From Desulfitobacterium metallireducens DSM 15288 (lineage in GTDB: Bacteria > Bacillota > Desulfitobacteriia > Desulfitobacteriales > Desulfitobacteriaceae): a stretch of 64,000 nt of DNA. Shown here piece by piece: positions 36,541-45,545 of this stretch. Where the stretch lies: contig NZ_CP007032.1 in NCBI RefSeq assembly GCF_000231405.2, forward strand, positions 1 through 64,000, read 5' to 3'. The notes below the pieces were generated by a model. That model was not told where the DNA came from, searched no databases, and saw only the letters and a list, made by a program, of their open reading frames with translations. Position numbers and translations under genes: made by a program. Numbering within the stretch: the stretch's first letter is position 1; each line of letters begins with the position of its first letter.

Positions 36541-37710
36541 ATGGTTGAGAAAACGGGGACAAGGGCTATTTCGCTAGTTCGAAGCTCCCGCAAGACTCAA
36601 ATATTCGTAGCATTATTAGGAATACTCTTGGTTATTACATCCGTAGTGTTGTTAAAAGCGAAAACAATCAATGTACAAATTGACGAGAAAGTCGTTAGTA
36701 TAACGACAATCAGCGATTCAGTGGGTAGCGCTCTAAAATACTCAGGTTTAGGTGTTTTCCCAGAAGACCTTGTTGTCCCTGATCGTTCTACTCAAGTAGA
36801 AAAAGGGCTAGAGGTTAGTGTCACTCGAAGTCTTCCGCTCACGGTAAAGCTTGATGGGCAGGAATATACTAGCCGTTCAGCTAAATCAACTGTAGGTGAA
36901 GCTTTACAAGATTTATCAGATCGTCTAGGGCTAAACATTCAGGAAACAGATGAAGTAGATATAGATCTCCAAACGCCATTAGTAGCGAATATGGAAATAG
37001 ATGTAAAGAAAGCTGTTCCAATTCACGTAAAAGTTGACGGTAAACAAATCGATACTTATTTAGCGCCTCGTACTGTCGCTGAAGCACTTACTAAACTAGG
37101 AATTACACTGGGTGGGCAGGATAAAGTTTCATTACCTTTGGATCATAACCTACAAGAAAATGATGAAATCCAGGTCGTAAGGGTCACAGAAAAGGTAGAA
37201 ACAGTAACAACAGAAATACCTTACCAAGTTGTTGCGAAGCCCGCCGATTTTCCAGTTGGATTTCCGGATCGAATTGTGAACAGAGGAGAGAATGGGCTTA
37301 ATCAACAAGTAGTAAAGATAACCTACGAAGATGGTGAAGAAGTTCAACGAGATGTTCAGAAACAAGAAGTGACGAAGACACCGGTGAACCAAGTTGTCGC
37401 ACGCGGAGCGCAAACTTCGATTTCTCGTGGTGGGAAGACAATTAACTTTTCAAAAGCTATTGTGGTACGTGCTAGTGCCTATTCTTCAGGTTCGGTTACA
37501 GCAACTGGGTCTTCTGTACATTATGGAGTCGTTGCTGTCGATCCACGAGTCATCCCTTTAGGAAGTTCTCTCTATGTCGAAGGCTATGGAGATGGAATCG
37601 CCTTAGACACGGGTGGTGCCATTAAGGGAAACCGAGTCGATCTCTATATGAATTCTGCAGATGCAGCTTACTCTTGGGGTGTAAGATCCATAGTTGTTTA
37701 TATCAAGTAA
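36541..37710 (+). CDS. yabE: YabE-like wall hydrolase (DUF348 repeats, G5 and 3D domains)
   Basis: This 389-residue protein has an N-terminal membrane anchor (about residues 20-40) and three DUF348 ubiquitin-like repeats (about 45-90, 100-150, 160-205). A G5 domain follows (about 215-290), and a C-terminal 3D domain with VAVDPRVIPLG, LDTGGAIKGNRVDLY. This is the architecture of B. subtilis YabE, an Rpf/Sps-type peptidoglycan hydrolase. The position tatD-yabE-rnmV-rsmA is conserved, though cwlD and a GH18-like gene intervene here. Confidence 0.9.
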   Translation: MVEKTGTRAISLVRSSRKTQIFVALLGILLVITSVVLLKAKTINVQIDEKVVSITTISDSVGSALKYSGLGVFPEDLVVPDRSTQVEKGLEVSVTRSLPLTVKLDGQEYTSRSAKSTVGEALQDLSDRLGLNIQETDEVDIDLQTPLVANMEIDVKKAVPIHVKVDGKQIDTYLAPRTVAEALTKLGITLGGQDKVSLPLDHNLQENDEIQVVRVTEKVETVTTEIPYQVVAKPADFPVGFPDRIVNRGENGLNQQVVKITYEDGEEVQRDVQKQEVTKTPVNQVVARGAQTSISRGGKTINFSKAIVVRASAYSSGSVTATGSSVHYGVVAVDPRVIPLGSSLYVEGYGDGIALDTGGAIKGNRVDLYMNSADAAYSWGVRSIVVYIK

Positions 37711-37735
37711 TAGAATATTTGAGTTATCAAGTTGT

Positions 37736-37767
37736 AAAAAGGGGCTGTCGCAAAACAGCCCCTTTTT
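37736..37767 (+). terminator. Terminator of yabE, formed by the repeat B end
   Basis: AAAAAGGGGCTGT, a 6-nt loop and ACAGCCCCTTTTT: a 13-bp perfect stem ending in T. The hairpin is also the left end of repeat copy B. Confidence 0.8.
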
Positions 37768-37999
37768 CGGTGCTCAAAATAATTATTGAGTATTGCAAAA
37801 GACCCGAAAGCGTAGTTTCTCCCCTTCGAGGATAAGTCGACTAAGCTTTGAGTTTCGTTCCTCAATTCAAAGCTAGTCTCCTATAGCGCATAGAAGTGAA
37901 CGATTCGCGGAGGGACATGCAGGTGAACAAAGCTTTCATAGCGCCAGAGTGAACGGATAGGTGCGAAACTACACGACCATAGGATTTTGCGACACTCTC
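37741..37999. repeat. Structured intergenic repeat element, copy B (MITE-like)
   Basis: The two ends are inverted repeats sharing TGTCGCAAAA (GGGGCTGTCGCAAAAC on the left, complement of ATTTTGCGACACTCTC on the right). Internal blocks match copy A at 22850-23113 in the same order. No coding frame is seen. It occupies most of the 421-bp gap between yabE and cwlD. Confidence 0.7.
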
Positions 38000-38131
38000 T
38001 TTTTATTATCTTATACATTAAGAATTTAAGGTTACAATAAAGTGCTTACGTCTAAAAATAACAAGTAGCATGTTTACAAGCCTTTTGATCATATTTTAGA
38101 AATAGAATAGGATTTAGAGGGGGGGAGGGCC

Positions 38132-38848
38132 TTGCGTAAACCAATAATCTTCATTAGAAATACAAAGGGAATGGCAGCCATTATCATCGTGTTGCTGATG
38201 GCGAGTCTCGTATTTTCTGTGCTCTGGCAGGGTTCCACTGTAGTAATAAGTCATTTAAATAATACACAACATATCGTAGTCATTGATGCCGGGCATGGGG
38301 GGTATGATCCAGGAGCAATAACCTCTCAAGGGCTTTATGAAAAAGAAATCAATTTACAAATGGCCAAACGAGTGGGTGAACTTCTTAAACCAAGCGGCAT
38401 ACAAGTCTTTTTGACACGAGAAGAAGATATAGACTATGTTCCTGAGGGAACACGGGGGCGACAGACGAAGAAACAAGCGGATTTGAATTATCGAATTGAT
38501 TTAGCAAAGCAAGCAAATGCGGAAGCCTTCATCAGTCTGCACCTTAATTCTACTGTAACGGGTAAAAATTCGGGGGCTGAGACATTTTATCAAAATCAAT
38601 CTGAAGAAGGCAAAAGATTAGCGGAGAGTATTCAAGAAGAATTGATTAAAGTTCCGGGTATGAATCGGCGTATCGCTAAGCCAGGAGACTTTTATGTTAT
38701 TAAGAATACGCCAATGCCTGCAGTAATTGTAGAACTAGGATATATATCCAACCCTCAAGAACGAGTTAGGTTACAGCAAACGTGGTATCAGGATCAGTTA
38801 GCACGATCGGTAGCTAAAGGAATTGCTCAATATTTTGATCTCCCCTAA
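38132..38848 (+). CDS. cwlD: Germination-related N-acetylmuramoyl-L-alanine amidase CwlD
   Basis: CwlD removes the peptide from muramic acid so PdaA can form muramic delta-lactam in the spore cortex. The 238-residue protein has an N-terminal membrane anchor (about residues 15-33) and an Amidase_3 domain. The zinc ligands are IDAGHGGYDPGA (His near residue 53), KEIN (Glu), SLHLNS (His) and the catalytic Glu in VIVELGYISN. The start is TTG at 38132 after GGGGGAGGG. Single-domain size and anchor match CwlD better than vegetative amidases. Confidence 0.87.
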   Translation: MRKPIIFIRNTKGMAAIIIVLLMASLVFSVLWQGSTVVISHLNNTQHIVVIDAGHGGYDPGAITSQGLYEKEINLQMAKRVGELLKPSGIQVFLTREEDIDYVPEGTRGRQTKKQADLNYRIDLAKQANAEAFISLHLNSTVTGKNSGAETFYQNQSEEGKRLAESIQEELIKVPGMNRRIAKPGDFYVIKNTPMPAVIVELGYISNPQERVRLQQTWYQDQLARSVAKGIAQYFDLP

Positions 38849-38987
38849 AATTTGAATGAGAAAAGTTGAATGAATTGAATGCTGAAAAGTATATGGTTTA
38901 TTATGGATGAATTCGGATACATAAGCTGAATCGAAGAGGGGAAAATAAAGTCAGTCACCGAATCAAGATGAAGGAGTTGATCTCTGA

Positions 38988-40142
38988 ATGAAGCGGTTTC
39001 TGACTTTTTCTTTAATAGCTGTCTTAGTTTTAGGACTTAACTTAACCGGATGTAATCCGGCGCAACAGCCTTCTCCGCCAACACAACCTCAGCAGATGAC
39101 GGAGAATGGCCAACCTCCTACGGCGGAAGCAGATACCCGTCAAGATGTTCTTGGTGCTGAAAAGCGGGTCGTTATGGGTTTCTATACAGATCCAGAGGGA
39201 CCTACACCCGGTTCAAAGGAATCTATGATGAAGAACATTAAAATGCTAGATGAAGTCTCCTTCTTCTGGTACACCTTCGATGAAAATGGGAAAGTTGTGA
39301 CTTCTGGCAAGAAAGATCTGAGCATAAAAGAGGCAGCTCAGAAAAATGGGGCCAAAGCCTATGCCTTAATCCATAACATGAGAGGCGGAGGATTTGATGC
39401 CAATCTTGCTCATAAAGTTTTAGCTAATTCTTCGACAAGATCTACCTTTGTCAATAATCTGGTTAATCTAACGATTAACGAGAAATGGGATGGGATTGCG
39501 GTAGATATCGAAAAAACGCCGCCAGGAGATCGCAATAATTACTCTGCGTTTCTTGACGAATTGCATAAGGCACTAAAGGCTAAGGATAAAGTCCTTAACG
39601 TATCGATTCCGGCGAAGTACATTGATTATCCTTCAGATTTATGGTCAGGAGCGTATGATTATGCTGCAATTGGGAAAGCCTCAGACCAAGTTGTACTGAT
39701 GACCTATGATGAACATGGTTTAGGAACAACCCAAGGGCCGATTGCTTCCCACGCATGGGTAAATAAGGTGATTAGTTATGCTGTAGGAAAGATTCCCAAG
39801 GAAAAGATTGTAATGGGGCTTCCGGTTTACTCCTTTGACTGGGGGTCGAATAAACCTACCGTACCTGATTATTTATCCTATGCTCAATCGGTTGAGCGTG
39901 CCAAAAAACATGGCATTGAAGTCCTATTCGATGAGGAGAACAAAGTACCCCACTATCATTATACGGCCAATGGTGTTCGGCATGAGGTTTATTTGGAAAA
40001 TGCCAAGAGTTTGCAACCTAAGATGGAGTATGCCAAAGAACATAAATTACATGGAGTAGCTGTCTGGCGGATTGGAATGGAAGATCCCGCTATTTGGAAT
40101 AGTTTGATTAAGACTTACGGAACAAATAAAAATAAACAGTAA
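38988..40142 (+). CDS. GH18-like spore/cell-wall lipoprotein
   Basis: This 384-residue protein has a lipoprotein signal (lipobox LTGC, Cys about 22), a Pro/Gln-rich linker and a glycoside hydrolase family 18 barrel. The catalytic segment is WDGIAVDIEKTPP: the acid Glu of the DGxDxDxE motif is kept but the first inner Asp/Asn is Ala. YDYAAIGKASDQVVLMTYDEHG and GLPVYSFDWGS are typical of the YaaH/YdhD-type group that acts on spore cortex or wall glycans. It follows cwlD by 139 bases; a joint role in cortex processing is inferred. AAGGAG precedes the ATG. Confidence 0.82.
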   Translation: MKRFLTFSLIAVLVLGLNLTGCNPAQQPSPPTQPQQMTENGQPPTAEADTRQDVLGAEKRVVMGFYTDPEGPTPGSKESMMKNIKMLDEVSFFWYTFDENGKVVTSGKKDLSIKEAAQKNGAKAYALIHNMRGGGFDANLAHKVLANSSTRSTFVNNLVNLTINEKWDGIAVDIEKTPPGDRNNYSAFLDELHKALKAKDKVLNVSIPAKYIDYPSDLWSGAYDYAAIGKASDQVVLMTYDEHGLGTTQGPIASHAWVNKVISYAVGKIPKEKIVMGLPVYSFDWGSNKPTVPDYLSYAQSVERAKKHGIEVLFDEENKVPHYHYTANGVRHEVYLENAKSLQPKMEYAKEHKLHGVAVWRIGMEDPAIWNSLIKTYGTNKNKQ

Positions 40143-40203
40143 CCACCTGAGTTCAACGTAAGGAATCGGGTGTATAAATCAGGAATCAGAATTTTAGATG
40201 GCA

Positions 40204-40240
40204 ATATAGAGCGGGGAAAGCACCCCGCTCTATATTAATT
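40204..40240 (+). terminator. Terminator-like hairpin after the GH18 gene
   Basis: A 13-bp perfect stem (40204-40216 with 40223-40235), followed by only a weak T-run (TAATTT). Confidence 0.65.
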
Positions 40241-40303
40241 TGAGAAAAGGAGGAAGATAAGATAAGATAATTAAGCAACATAAGAAGAGGAAGAGGTTAC
40301 CTG

Positions 40304-40873
40304 ATGATTGAAGAATTGATTGTCGTCGAAGGCAAAAATGATGCTCAAGCCGTTCGCCGCGCTTTAGGAGAAGTCGATATTCTCTGGACAGAAGGATATG
40401 GCTTAACGCATGAAAAGCTTCAATATATCAGCGAGATGGCAACACGCCGTGGCGTCATCGTTTTGACAGATCCAGATTCGGTGGGGGAACAAATTCGAGA
40501 ACGCATAAGACGTACGGTTCCTGAGGCTAAACACATTTATCTGTCCAAAAAAGATGCTCGTTCCAAAGATGATAAGGATATAGGGGTAGAAAACGCTTCA
40601 CCTGAAGACATTCGACGAGCTTTTCAATTTATTCAGGTAGAACGTACTGAGGTAAAGAGAGCCCCGATTTTTAATATGGATGACTTGGTTCGAACAGGAC
40701 TCGTCGGGCTTCCCAATTCGGCGGAGAAGCGGAGAAGGGTTGGCCGGATTTTAGGATTAGGGGATGCTAATGCAAAGCAGTTTTTACACCGGTTAAATCG
40801 TTTTCAAGTTTCACGTGAAGATTTTGAAGGAGCACAACTCGGAGTAGGAGGTAAGGATGGAAAACGCAGCTGA
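40304..40873 (+). CDS. rnmV: Ribonuclease M5
   Basis: RNase M5 matures 5S rRNA. The 189-residue protein has a Toprim domain (IVVEGKNDAQAV at residues 6-17 and VLTDPDSVGE near residue 54) and the family C-terminal region (GLVGLPNSAEKRRRVGRILGLGDANAKQFL). It overlaps rsmA by 17 bases, the standard rnmV-rsmA pairing. Confidence 0.95.
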   Translation: MIEELIVVEGKNDAQAVRRALGEVDILWTEGYGLTHEKLQYISEMATRRGVIVLTDPDSVGEQIRERIRRTVPEAKHIYLSKKDARSKDDKDIGVENASPEDIRRAFQFIQVERTEVKRAPIFNMDDLVRTGLVGLPNSAEKRRRVGRILGLGDANAKQFLHRLNRFQVSREDFEGAQLGVGGKDGKRS

Positions 40874-41696
40874 CTATACACGGCGTTTACTTAGAAAAGG
40901 TGCCCGGGCTCATAAATCATTAGGACAGAATTTCTTGATGGATGATCAGGTGATTTCTGAGATTATAGGGGCAAGTGTTCTTGATCCAGATATCCCAATG
41001 ATAGAGATAGGTCCAGGTCTTGGCGTATTAACACGAATTCTTGCTCAAGACGTGAATAAACTTTGGGCGGTTGAGCTCGATAAAAGTAAGGTAGAGATAC
41101 TTCGACATGAACTTGAGGGACCCTCCCTAGAGATTCTGGTTATGGATGCCTTAAAGCTCAATCTTCGCGATATCTGGGGCGAACAGAAGGGCTTCTTGGT
41201 TGGCAATTTGCCCTATTATATTACCAGTCCGCTCCTTATGCATTTTTTAGAGCAAAAGGAGTCTCTGATCGGGATGACAGTTATGGTCCAAAAGGAAGTT
41301 GCCGATCGCATAGTCGCTAAACCAGGAACGAAAGCGTACGGAGTGCTGTCCATTGCTGTGCAAGTCGCAGCAGAGCCTGAAAGAATCTGTAACGTTTTAC
41401 CCCAGGCTTTTTGGCCTGCGCCAAAAGTTCACTCGACTGTTGTTCGTTTGAATCTGCGCCCTTATCCAGGCCTACAGGTCAATTCCCAGGATTTTTTTCG
41501 GGTGGTAAAAGCAGGTTTTAGCCAACGTAGAAAAACCTTGGGGAATTCACTTTCCTCAGGGTTAGGAATCGATAAAAAGAGGGTCAGTGAGATTCTGATG
41601 CAGGCAGGGATTGATGAACAAAGAAGAGCAGAGACCCTCAGCATTGAAGAGTTTCAAACAGTGACTCAAGTCTATTTAGAAAAAGCCCTTAAGTAA
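40857..41696 (+). CDS. rsmA: 16S rRNA dimethyladenosine transferase
   Basis: RsmA (KsgA) dimethylates A1518 and A1519 near the 3' end of 16S rRNA. The 279-residue SAM methyltransferase shows SLGQNFL (residues 21-27), IEIGPGLGVLTR (motif I), VELDKSKVE and the catalytic VGNLPYYIT (motif IV). GGAGG precedes the ATG inside the end of rnmV. A bidirectional terminator follows. Confidence 0.97.
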   Translation: MENAADYTRRLLRKGARAHKSLGQNFLMDDQVISEIIGASVLDPDIPMIEIGPGLGVLTRILAQDVNKLWAVELDKSKVEILRHELEGPSLEILVMDALKLNLRDIWGEQKGFLVGNLPYYITSPLLMHFLEQKESLIGMTVMVQKEVADRIVAKPGTKAYGVLSIAVQVAAEPERICNVLPQAFWPAPKVHSTVVRLNLRPYPGLQVNSQDFFRVVKAGFSQRRKTLGNSLSSGLGIDKKRVSEILMQAGIDEQRRAETLSIEEFQTVTQVYLEKALK

Positions 41697-41732
41697 GGTT
41701 TTAGTTTTACTGGGTTATCTTTTAAACGAGAA

Positions 41733-41774
41733 AAAAGGCGCCTGTTCGTCAGATTGAACGAACAGGCGCTTTTT
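41733..41774. terminator. Bidirectional terminator between rsmA and the MetF-type gene
   Basis: A long stem (GCGCCTGTTCGT / ACGAACAGGCGC, extended by A-T pairs on both sides) lies between two convergent genes, with A/T runs suited to both directions. Confidence 0.9.
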
Positions 41775-41785
41775 AAAAATCCAAA

Positions 41786-43372
41786 CTATTTGGCAACATC
41801 CTTTTTCTCAGCCTGTGGTTGCGACTTAGCGACCTCTTCTTCAGGAGTAGGAATTCCAAGGATCGCGGCAGAGTGATCGCGTCCTAAATAGAAGTTTGAC
41901 CAAGAAGAGGTTTGGTAAAGATCCCAGTTGGCAGGTGGAATATGATAGGAATCCAGTTGATGCTCTTCGCCAACTTTCTTTAAGCGTGAATAAGCTCTGA
42001 CATAGACACATTGTTTTTCGTTAGGATAGACTTCACACCAGCCTTGAAAGCTTCCGCCACAGGCCCCGTTACGTTGATTTTTAGGGCATTGGGACATGGG
42101 GCAAAGATAGGCCATATCCAGTAAAGCACAATCGCCACAATCCTTACAGTCATTCGAGATCACTTTAATGACATGTTCTAGACTATGTTTACGGGGGTTC
42201 TTTCGTGCTTTATAAATACTTCTCATAATTGGGAAAAAGGCTTGATTGGGAGTAAAGATAAGGCTGTGCATTAGACGCAAGGCACGGAAGCTTGCTCCGA
42301 CAGGAGCATTAAGCGGGAGATTCTTTCGATCAACAGGGATTGTTGTATTGAGTCCTGTCTTCTCATCTTTTTCATAATAATAAAATCCACCCGGGATAGG
42401 ATAATCAAATTCACGAATAAGATCCATCCATTTTGAACTGAGTTCTTCACCCTTATTAATAATGTACTCAACTTGTTCGTATTTAACGTTATTTCCGCCG
42501 ATGTGTACTCCAGCAAAGCCCATCCCCTTCATGATCGCATACATTTTGGCCGCTCTGAGTAGGCGGGCGCTTAACCCTTTATCTTCAGCTTTTTTTTCTT
42601 GATCTAGTTCAGCTAAGAGTTTATCAGTGACAACACAGCCCGGAAGTTTATTCTGGTTCATGATCCGAGCGGCTCCATAAGGAAGAATGTAAATATTACC
42701 GATGATAGGAATATTTAAATCATTTAATTTTATAAACTGAAGGACTTCATGAAATTTACGGGCATCATATCCAAGCTGAGTCACTATAAATTCAGCTCCG
42801 CTGGCTATTTTCTTTTTCATTTTAAAATATTGAACCATCTGCTCCGCTTCAGTTGCTTTGAAGGGAGAGACAGCGGCTCCGGCAAAGAAATCACTCGGTT
42901 GGTGACGGATGATTCCTTTCATTCCGGGATACTCCAAGCCATGGTTCATTTCACCGATCAATTCAACACCATGAGTTGGATCAAGATCGAAAACAGGCTT
43001 AGGTCGCCCTTGGAAACCTGACTCGGTGTAGTCTCCGGTCATGACTAAAAGATTACGGACTCCAGCACGATCAAGTGCATAAAGTTGACTTTCCATTTGG
43101 TTACGGTTTTTGTCTTTACATGTAAAGTGGACGAGAGGTTCAATCCCTAGTTTTAAGATCTCTTCACCTAAATAGTCTGCAAGCATCGCTGGATTTCCGC
43201 CGGGATTATCAGTGATAGTTAAGGCATGGACCTTTCCTCCTTTGGCTGCTTGTTCAGCAGCGAGGAGGGCACTTTCTTGGGCTTTCTCTCGAGCGCCTCT
43301 ACCGGGAACTAATTCCCAGGTTACAGACATCGTTTTCTTATCGAGCAGAGACTCCTTAAATCGGTTTTCCAT
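41786..43372 (-). CDS. metF: Methylenetetrahydrofolate reductase with C-terminal cysteine-rich (MetV-like) domain
   Basis: The 528-residue protein starts with a flavin TIM barrel of the MTHFR family (TWELVPGRG, ALTITDNPGG, LLVMTGDYT, KMKKKIASGAEFIVTQLGYD). It reduces methylene-THF to methyl-THF for methionine synthesis or the Wood-Ljungdahl pathway. From about residue 410 it carries the MTHFR C-terminal zinc/cysteine domain (CKDCGDCALLDMAYLCPMSQCPK, CGGSFQGWCEVYP). In acetogens this domain is usually a separate protein, MetV, so this is a fused form. It lies alone on the minus strand with its own promoter, interrupting rsmA-yabG. The electron donor is not evident. Confidence 0.88.
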   Translation of the reverse strand: MENRFKESLLDKKTMSVTWELVPGRGAREKAQESALLAAEQAAKGGKVHALTITDNPGGNPAMLADYLGEEILKLGIEPLVHFTCKDKNRNQMESQLYALDRAGVRNLLVMTGDYTESGFQGRPKPVFDLDPTHGVELIGEMNHGLEYPGMKGIIRHQPSDFFAGAAVSPFKATEAEQMVQYFKMKKKIASGAEFIVTQLGYDARKFHEVLQFIKLNDLNIPIIGNIYILPYGAARIMNQNKLPGCVVTDKLLAELDQEKKAEDKGLSARLLRAAKMYAIMKGMGFAGVHIGGNNVKYEQVEYIINKGEELSSKWMDLIREFDYPIPGGFYYYEKDEKTGLNTTIPVDRKNLPLNAPVGASFRALRLMHSLIFTPNQAFFPIMRSIYKARKNPRKHSLEHVIKVISNDCKDCGDCALLDMAYLCPMSQCPKNQRNGACGGSFQGWCEVYPNEKQCVYVRAYSRLKKVGEEHQLDSYHIPPANWDLYQTSSWSNFYLGRDHSAAILGIPTPEEEVAKSQPQAEKKDVAK

Positions 43373-43444
43373 CCTTTTTCCCCTTTCCTACCCTTCCCTT
43401 GGTCGAAGTAAAACCTTTGATGACCTGTTTATATACTTTCTTTA

Positions 43445-43474
43445 ATTGTAGTACAATTTGGACAATTCTTTCAA
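43445..43474 (-). promoter_or_regulatory. Sigma-A promoter of the MetF-type gene
   Basis: On the minus strand TTGAAA (43469-43474), an 18-base spacer and TACAAT (43445-43450). Confidence 0.65.
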
Positions 43475-43517
43475 TAGAACTCCCAAAGTTTTATTTTGCA
43501 ATTATTAGAAATAATTG

Positions 43518-43546
43518 TTGAAATTCTTAACCAATAAGGTGATAAT
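43518..43546 (+). promoter_or_regulatory. Sigma-A promoter of the riboswitch-chemoreceptor unit
   Basis: TTGAAA (43518-43523), a 17-base spacer and GATAAT (43541-43546), about 55 bases before the aptamer core. Confidence 0.6.
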
Positions 43547-43597
43547 AAAAGAGAAAGTCGAAAATTAAGATAATTATGAGATTATTTCAAAACATTT

Positions 43598-43741
43598 GTA
43601 AAGGCAAACTCAGTGAAAGCCGAGGACGCAAAGCTACGAGTCTAAAGCCTCGGCAGAGGTAAAGATAGTCGGGTTGCCATGTTAAAGGATACGACGAATT
43701 GATCCTTGTTTTGGCAACGCCATACAGGGATTTATTTTTTT
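43598..43741 (+). promoter_or_regulatory. Cyclic di-GMP-I (GEMM) riboswitch with terminator expression platform
   Basis: The aptamer core (43603-43679) has the GEMM-I landmarks GGCAAACTC, AGTGAAAGCCG, GGACGCAAAGC, GTCTAAAG and a closing GGGTTGCC. A terminator follows: ATCCTTGT (43702-43709) pairs with ACAGGGAT (43724-43731), inner stem TGGC/GCCA, then a run of T. The aptamer 3' strand GTTGCCA (43673-43679) plus AAGGAT (43685-43690) is complementary to ATCCTT plus TGGCAAC (43712-43718) in the terminator. Two exclusive folds are therefore visible. The wiring suggests that bound c-di-GMP favours termination of the chemoreceptor mRNA. Confidence 0.9.
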
Positions 43742-43766
43742 AAAAAAGTTAAAGGGGACGAATAAA

Positions 43767-45536
43767 TTGAAAAAAATTAAGTCTAAGTTTATCGCTTCGT
43801 TTTTGCTCATAGCCATGATTATGGCTGCCTTTGTTGGAGGGTACAGTGTCTATAGTCAAGTTCAACTCGTGGATAATGAAATTCAGGATTATCGAGAAAC
43901 TTTATTTCAGGAATATGATGCTATGATGAAGGCACAAGTTGAAACAGCTACGAGTTTAGTACAAAATGTTTATAATGAACAGCAAAAGGGGTTACTGACA
44001 GAGGAGCAGGCTAAAGTGAAAGCGGCTAATCTCGTTCGTGACTTGCGTTTTAATGGGAGCAACTATTTTTGGATCGATACGACAGAAGGCATAAATGTTG
44101 TTCTTTTAGGAAGAGATACAGAAGGGAAAAGCCGTCTTGCATCTAAAGATCCCAACGGGGTTGAATATGTAAAAGAATTTATTAAGAATGGGCAGCAAGA
44201 AGGTGGGGGTTACAGCGATTATCAATTTGCTAAACCCAATGAAACACAACCGCTACCGAAAAGAGGATACACGCTCCTTTTTAAACCCTATAATTGGGTT
44301 ATCGGTACCGGGGACTGGGTCGATAATATTGAGAAAAGTGTGAGCGAGAAACAAGCTACATACCAGGCAGATATGCGTAAACAGGTAGGGATTAACGTAG
44401 GAATTATTCTGGTCGCGTTAGTTGCAGTTATTGCTTTTGCACTTTATTTTAGTCGTAAAATATCCCGACCCATTATCGAGGTAGCAGAGGAGAGTAAAGC
44501 TGTTGCCAATGGGGATTTCACTCGAGAAAAGCTGAATGTGTCTTCAAAAGATGAGTTGGGCGATTTAGCGGATTCTTTCAATAAAATGTCAGATAGTTTG
44601 CGTGAGCTTGTTCAGAGAGTTTCCCAAGCCTCCTCACAAGTTGCAGCTACTTCTCAAGAGTTAACCGCTGGAGCCGAGCAATCTGCTCAAGCTTCCAGTG
44701 AAGTTGCCGTTTCAGTAACAGAAATGGCTCAAGGCGCGGAAAAACAAAAGACGACGGTCGATGAAGTAGCAGCTGTAGCTGAGCAGCTCGCTGCGGGTGC
44801 GGAACAAATTCAAGCAAATACAGGAAATGTTGTTAGTTTTGCAGAAAGGACAGCACAATCAGCAGATGAAGGTCGTACTGCGATTACGACAACGATAGAA
44901 CAAATGAAACAAATCCAGTCTGTGGTGAACCGTTCTGCTGAAATCACACTTCAATTGGGCGAGAGATCTCAGGATATTGGCAAGATTGTGGATACCATCT
45001 CGGCCATTGCTGATCAAACAAACTTACTTGCGCTGAATGCCGCGATTGAAGCAGCTCGGGCTGGCGAACAAGGAAGAGGGTTTGCTGTAGTTGCAGATGA
45101 AGTTCGCAAATTAGCTGAACAATCACAAGAAGCAGCGAAGGAAATTGCGCATTTAATTGCCAGTATGCAACAAGATACAGAGAAAGCCGTTAGTGCCATG
45201 AATAATGGGACTTCTGTCGTAGAAACGGGATCCAAGGTCGTAGCCCAAGCCGGAGAAGCCTTTGAAGAAATTGCACAACAAATCGAAAAAGTTGTGGCTC
45301 AGGTCAAAGGGATTTCAGAGGAAATGGAGCAAATGACCCAAGGAAATGAACGAATTGCTTCTTCTGTACGCGATTTGGATCAGATCAGTCGGGTTATTGC
45401 TGATCAAACTCAGAATGTATCTGCTTCTTCAGAAGAACAAGCCGCTTCGATGGAGGAGATCGCCTCTTCAAGTCAGCTCCTAGCGAAGATGGCTGAAGAA
45501 CTAGACCAGTCTTTAGCTAAGTACAAGATCAACTAA
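43767..45536 (+). CDS. Methyl-accepting chemotaxis protein with periplasmic Cache sensor
   Basis: This 589-residue receptor has a first membrane helix (about residues 8-28) and an external single-Cache domain (about 35-190; [10 protein letters not shown] and [11 protein letters not shown] are typical). A second helix (about 210-232) leads to a HAMP domain (about 230-285) and a long signalling coiled coil. The hairpin tip reads [42 protein letters not shown]. It signals to CheA/CheW. The start is TTG at 43767 after AAAGGGG. Expression is controlled by the c-di-GMP riboswitch directly upstream, linking motility behaviour to the second messenger. No other chemotaxis gene is nearby. Confidence 0.95.
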   Translation: MKKIKSKFIASFLLIAMIMAAFVGGYSVYSQVQLVDNEIQDYRETLFQEYDAMMKAQVETATSLVQNVYNEQQKGLLTEEQAKVKAANLVRDLRFNGSNYFWIDTTEGINVVLLGRDTEGKSRLASKDPNGVEYVKEFIKNGQQEGGGYSDYQFAKPNETQPLPKRGYTLLFKPYNWVIGTGDWVDNIEKSVSEKQATYQADMRKQVGINVGIILVALVAVIAFALYFSRKISRPIIEVAEESKAVANGDFTREKLNVSSKDELGDLADSFNKMSDSLRELVQRVSQASSQVAATSQELTAGAEQSAQASSEVAVSVTEMAQGAEKQKTTVDEVAAVAEQLAAGAEQIQANTGNVVSFAERTAQSADEGRTAITTTIEQMKQIQSVVNRSAEITLQLGERSQDIGKIVDTISAIADQTNLLALNAAIEAARAGEQGRGFAVVADEVRKLAEQSQEAAKEIAHLIASMQQDTEKAVSAMNNGTSVVETGSKVVAQAGEAFEEIAQQIEKVVAQVKGISEEMEQMTQGNERIASSVRDLDQISRVIADQTQNVSASSEEQAASMEEIASSSQLLAKMAEELDQSLAKYKIN

Positions 45537-45545
45537 GCATAGGAG

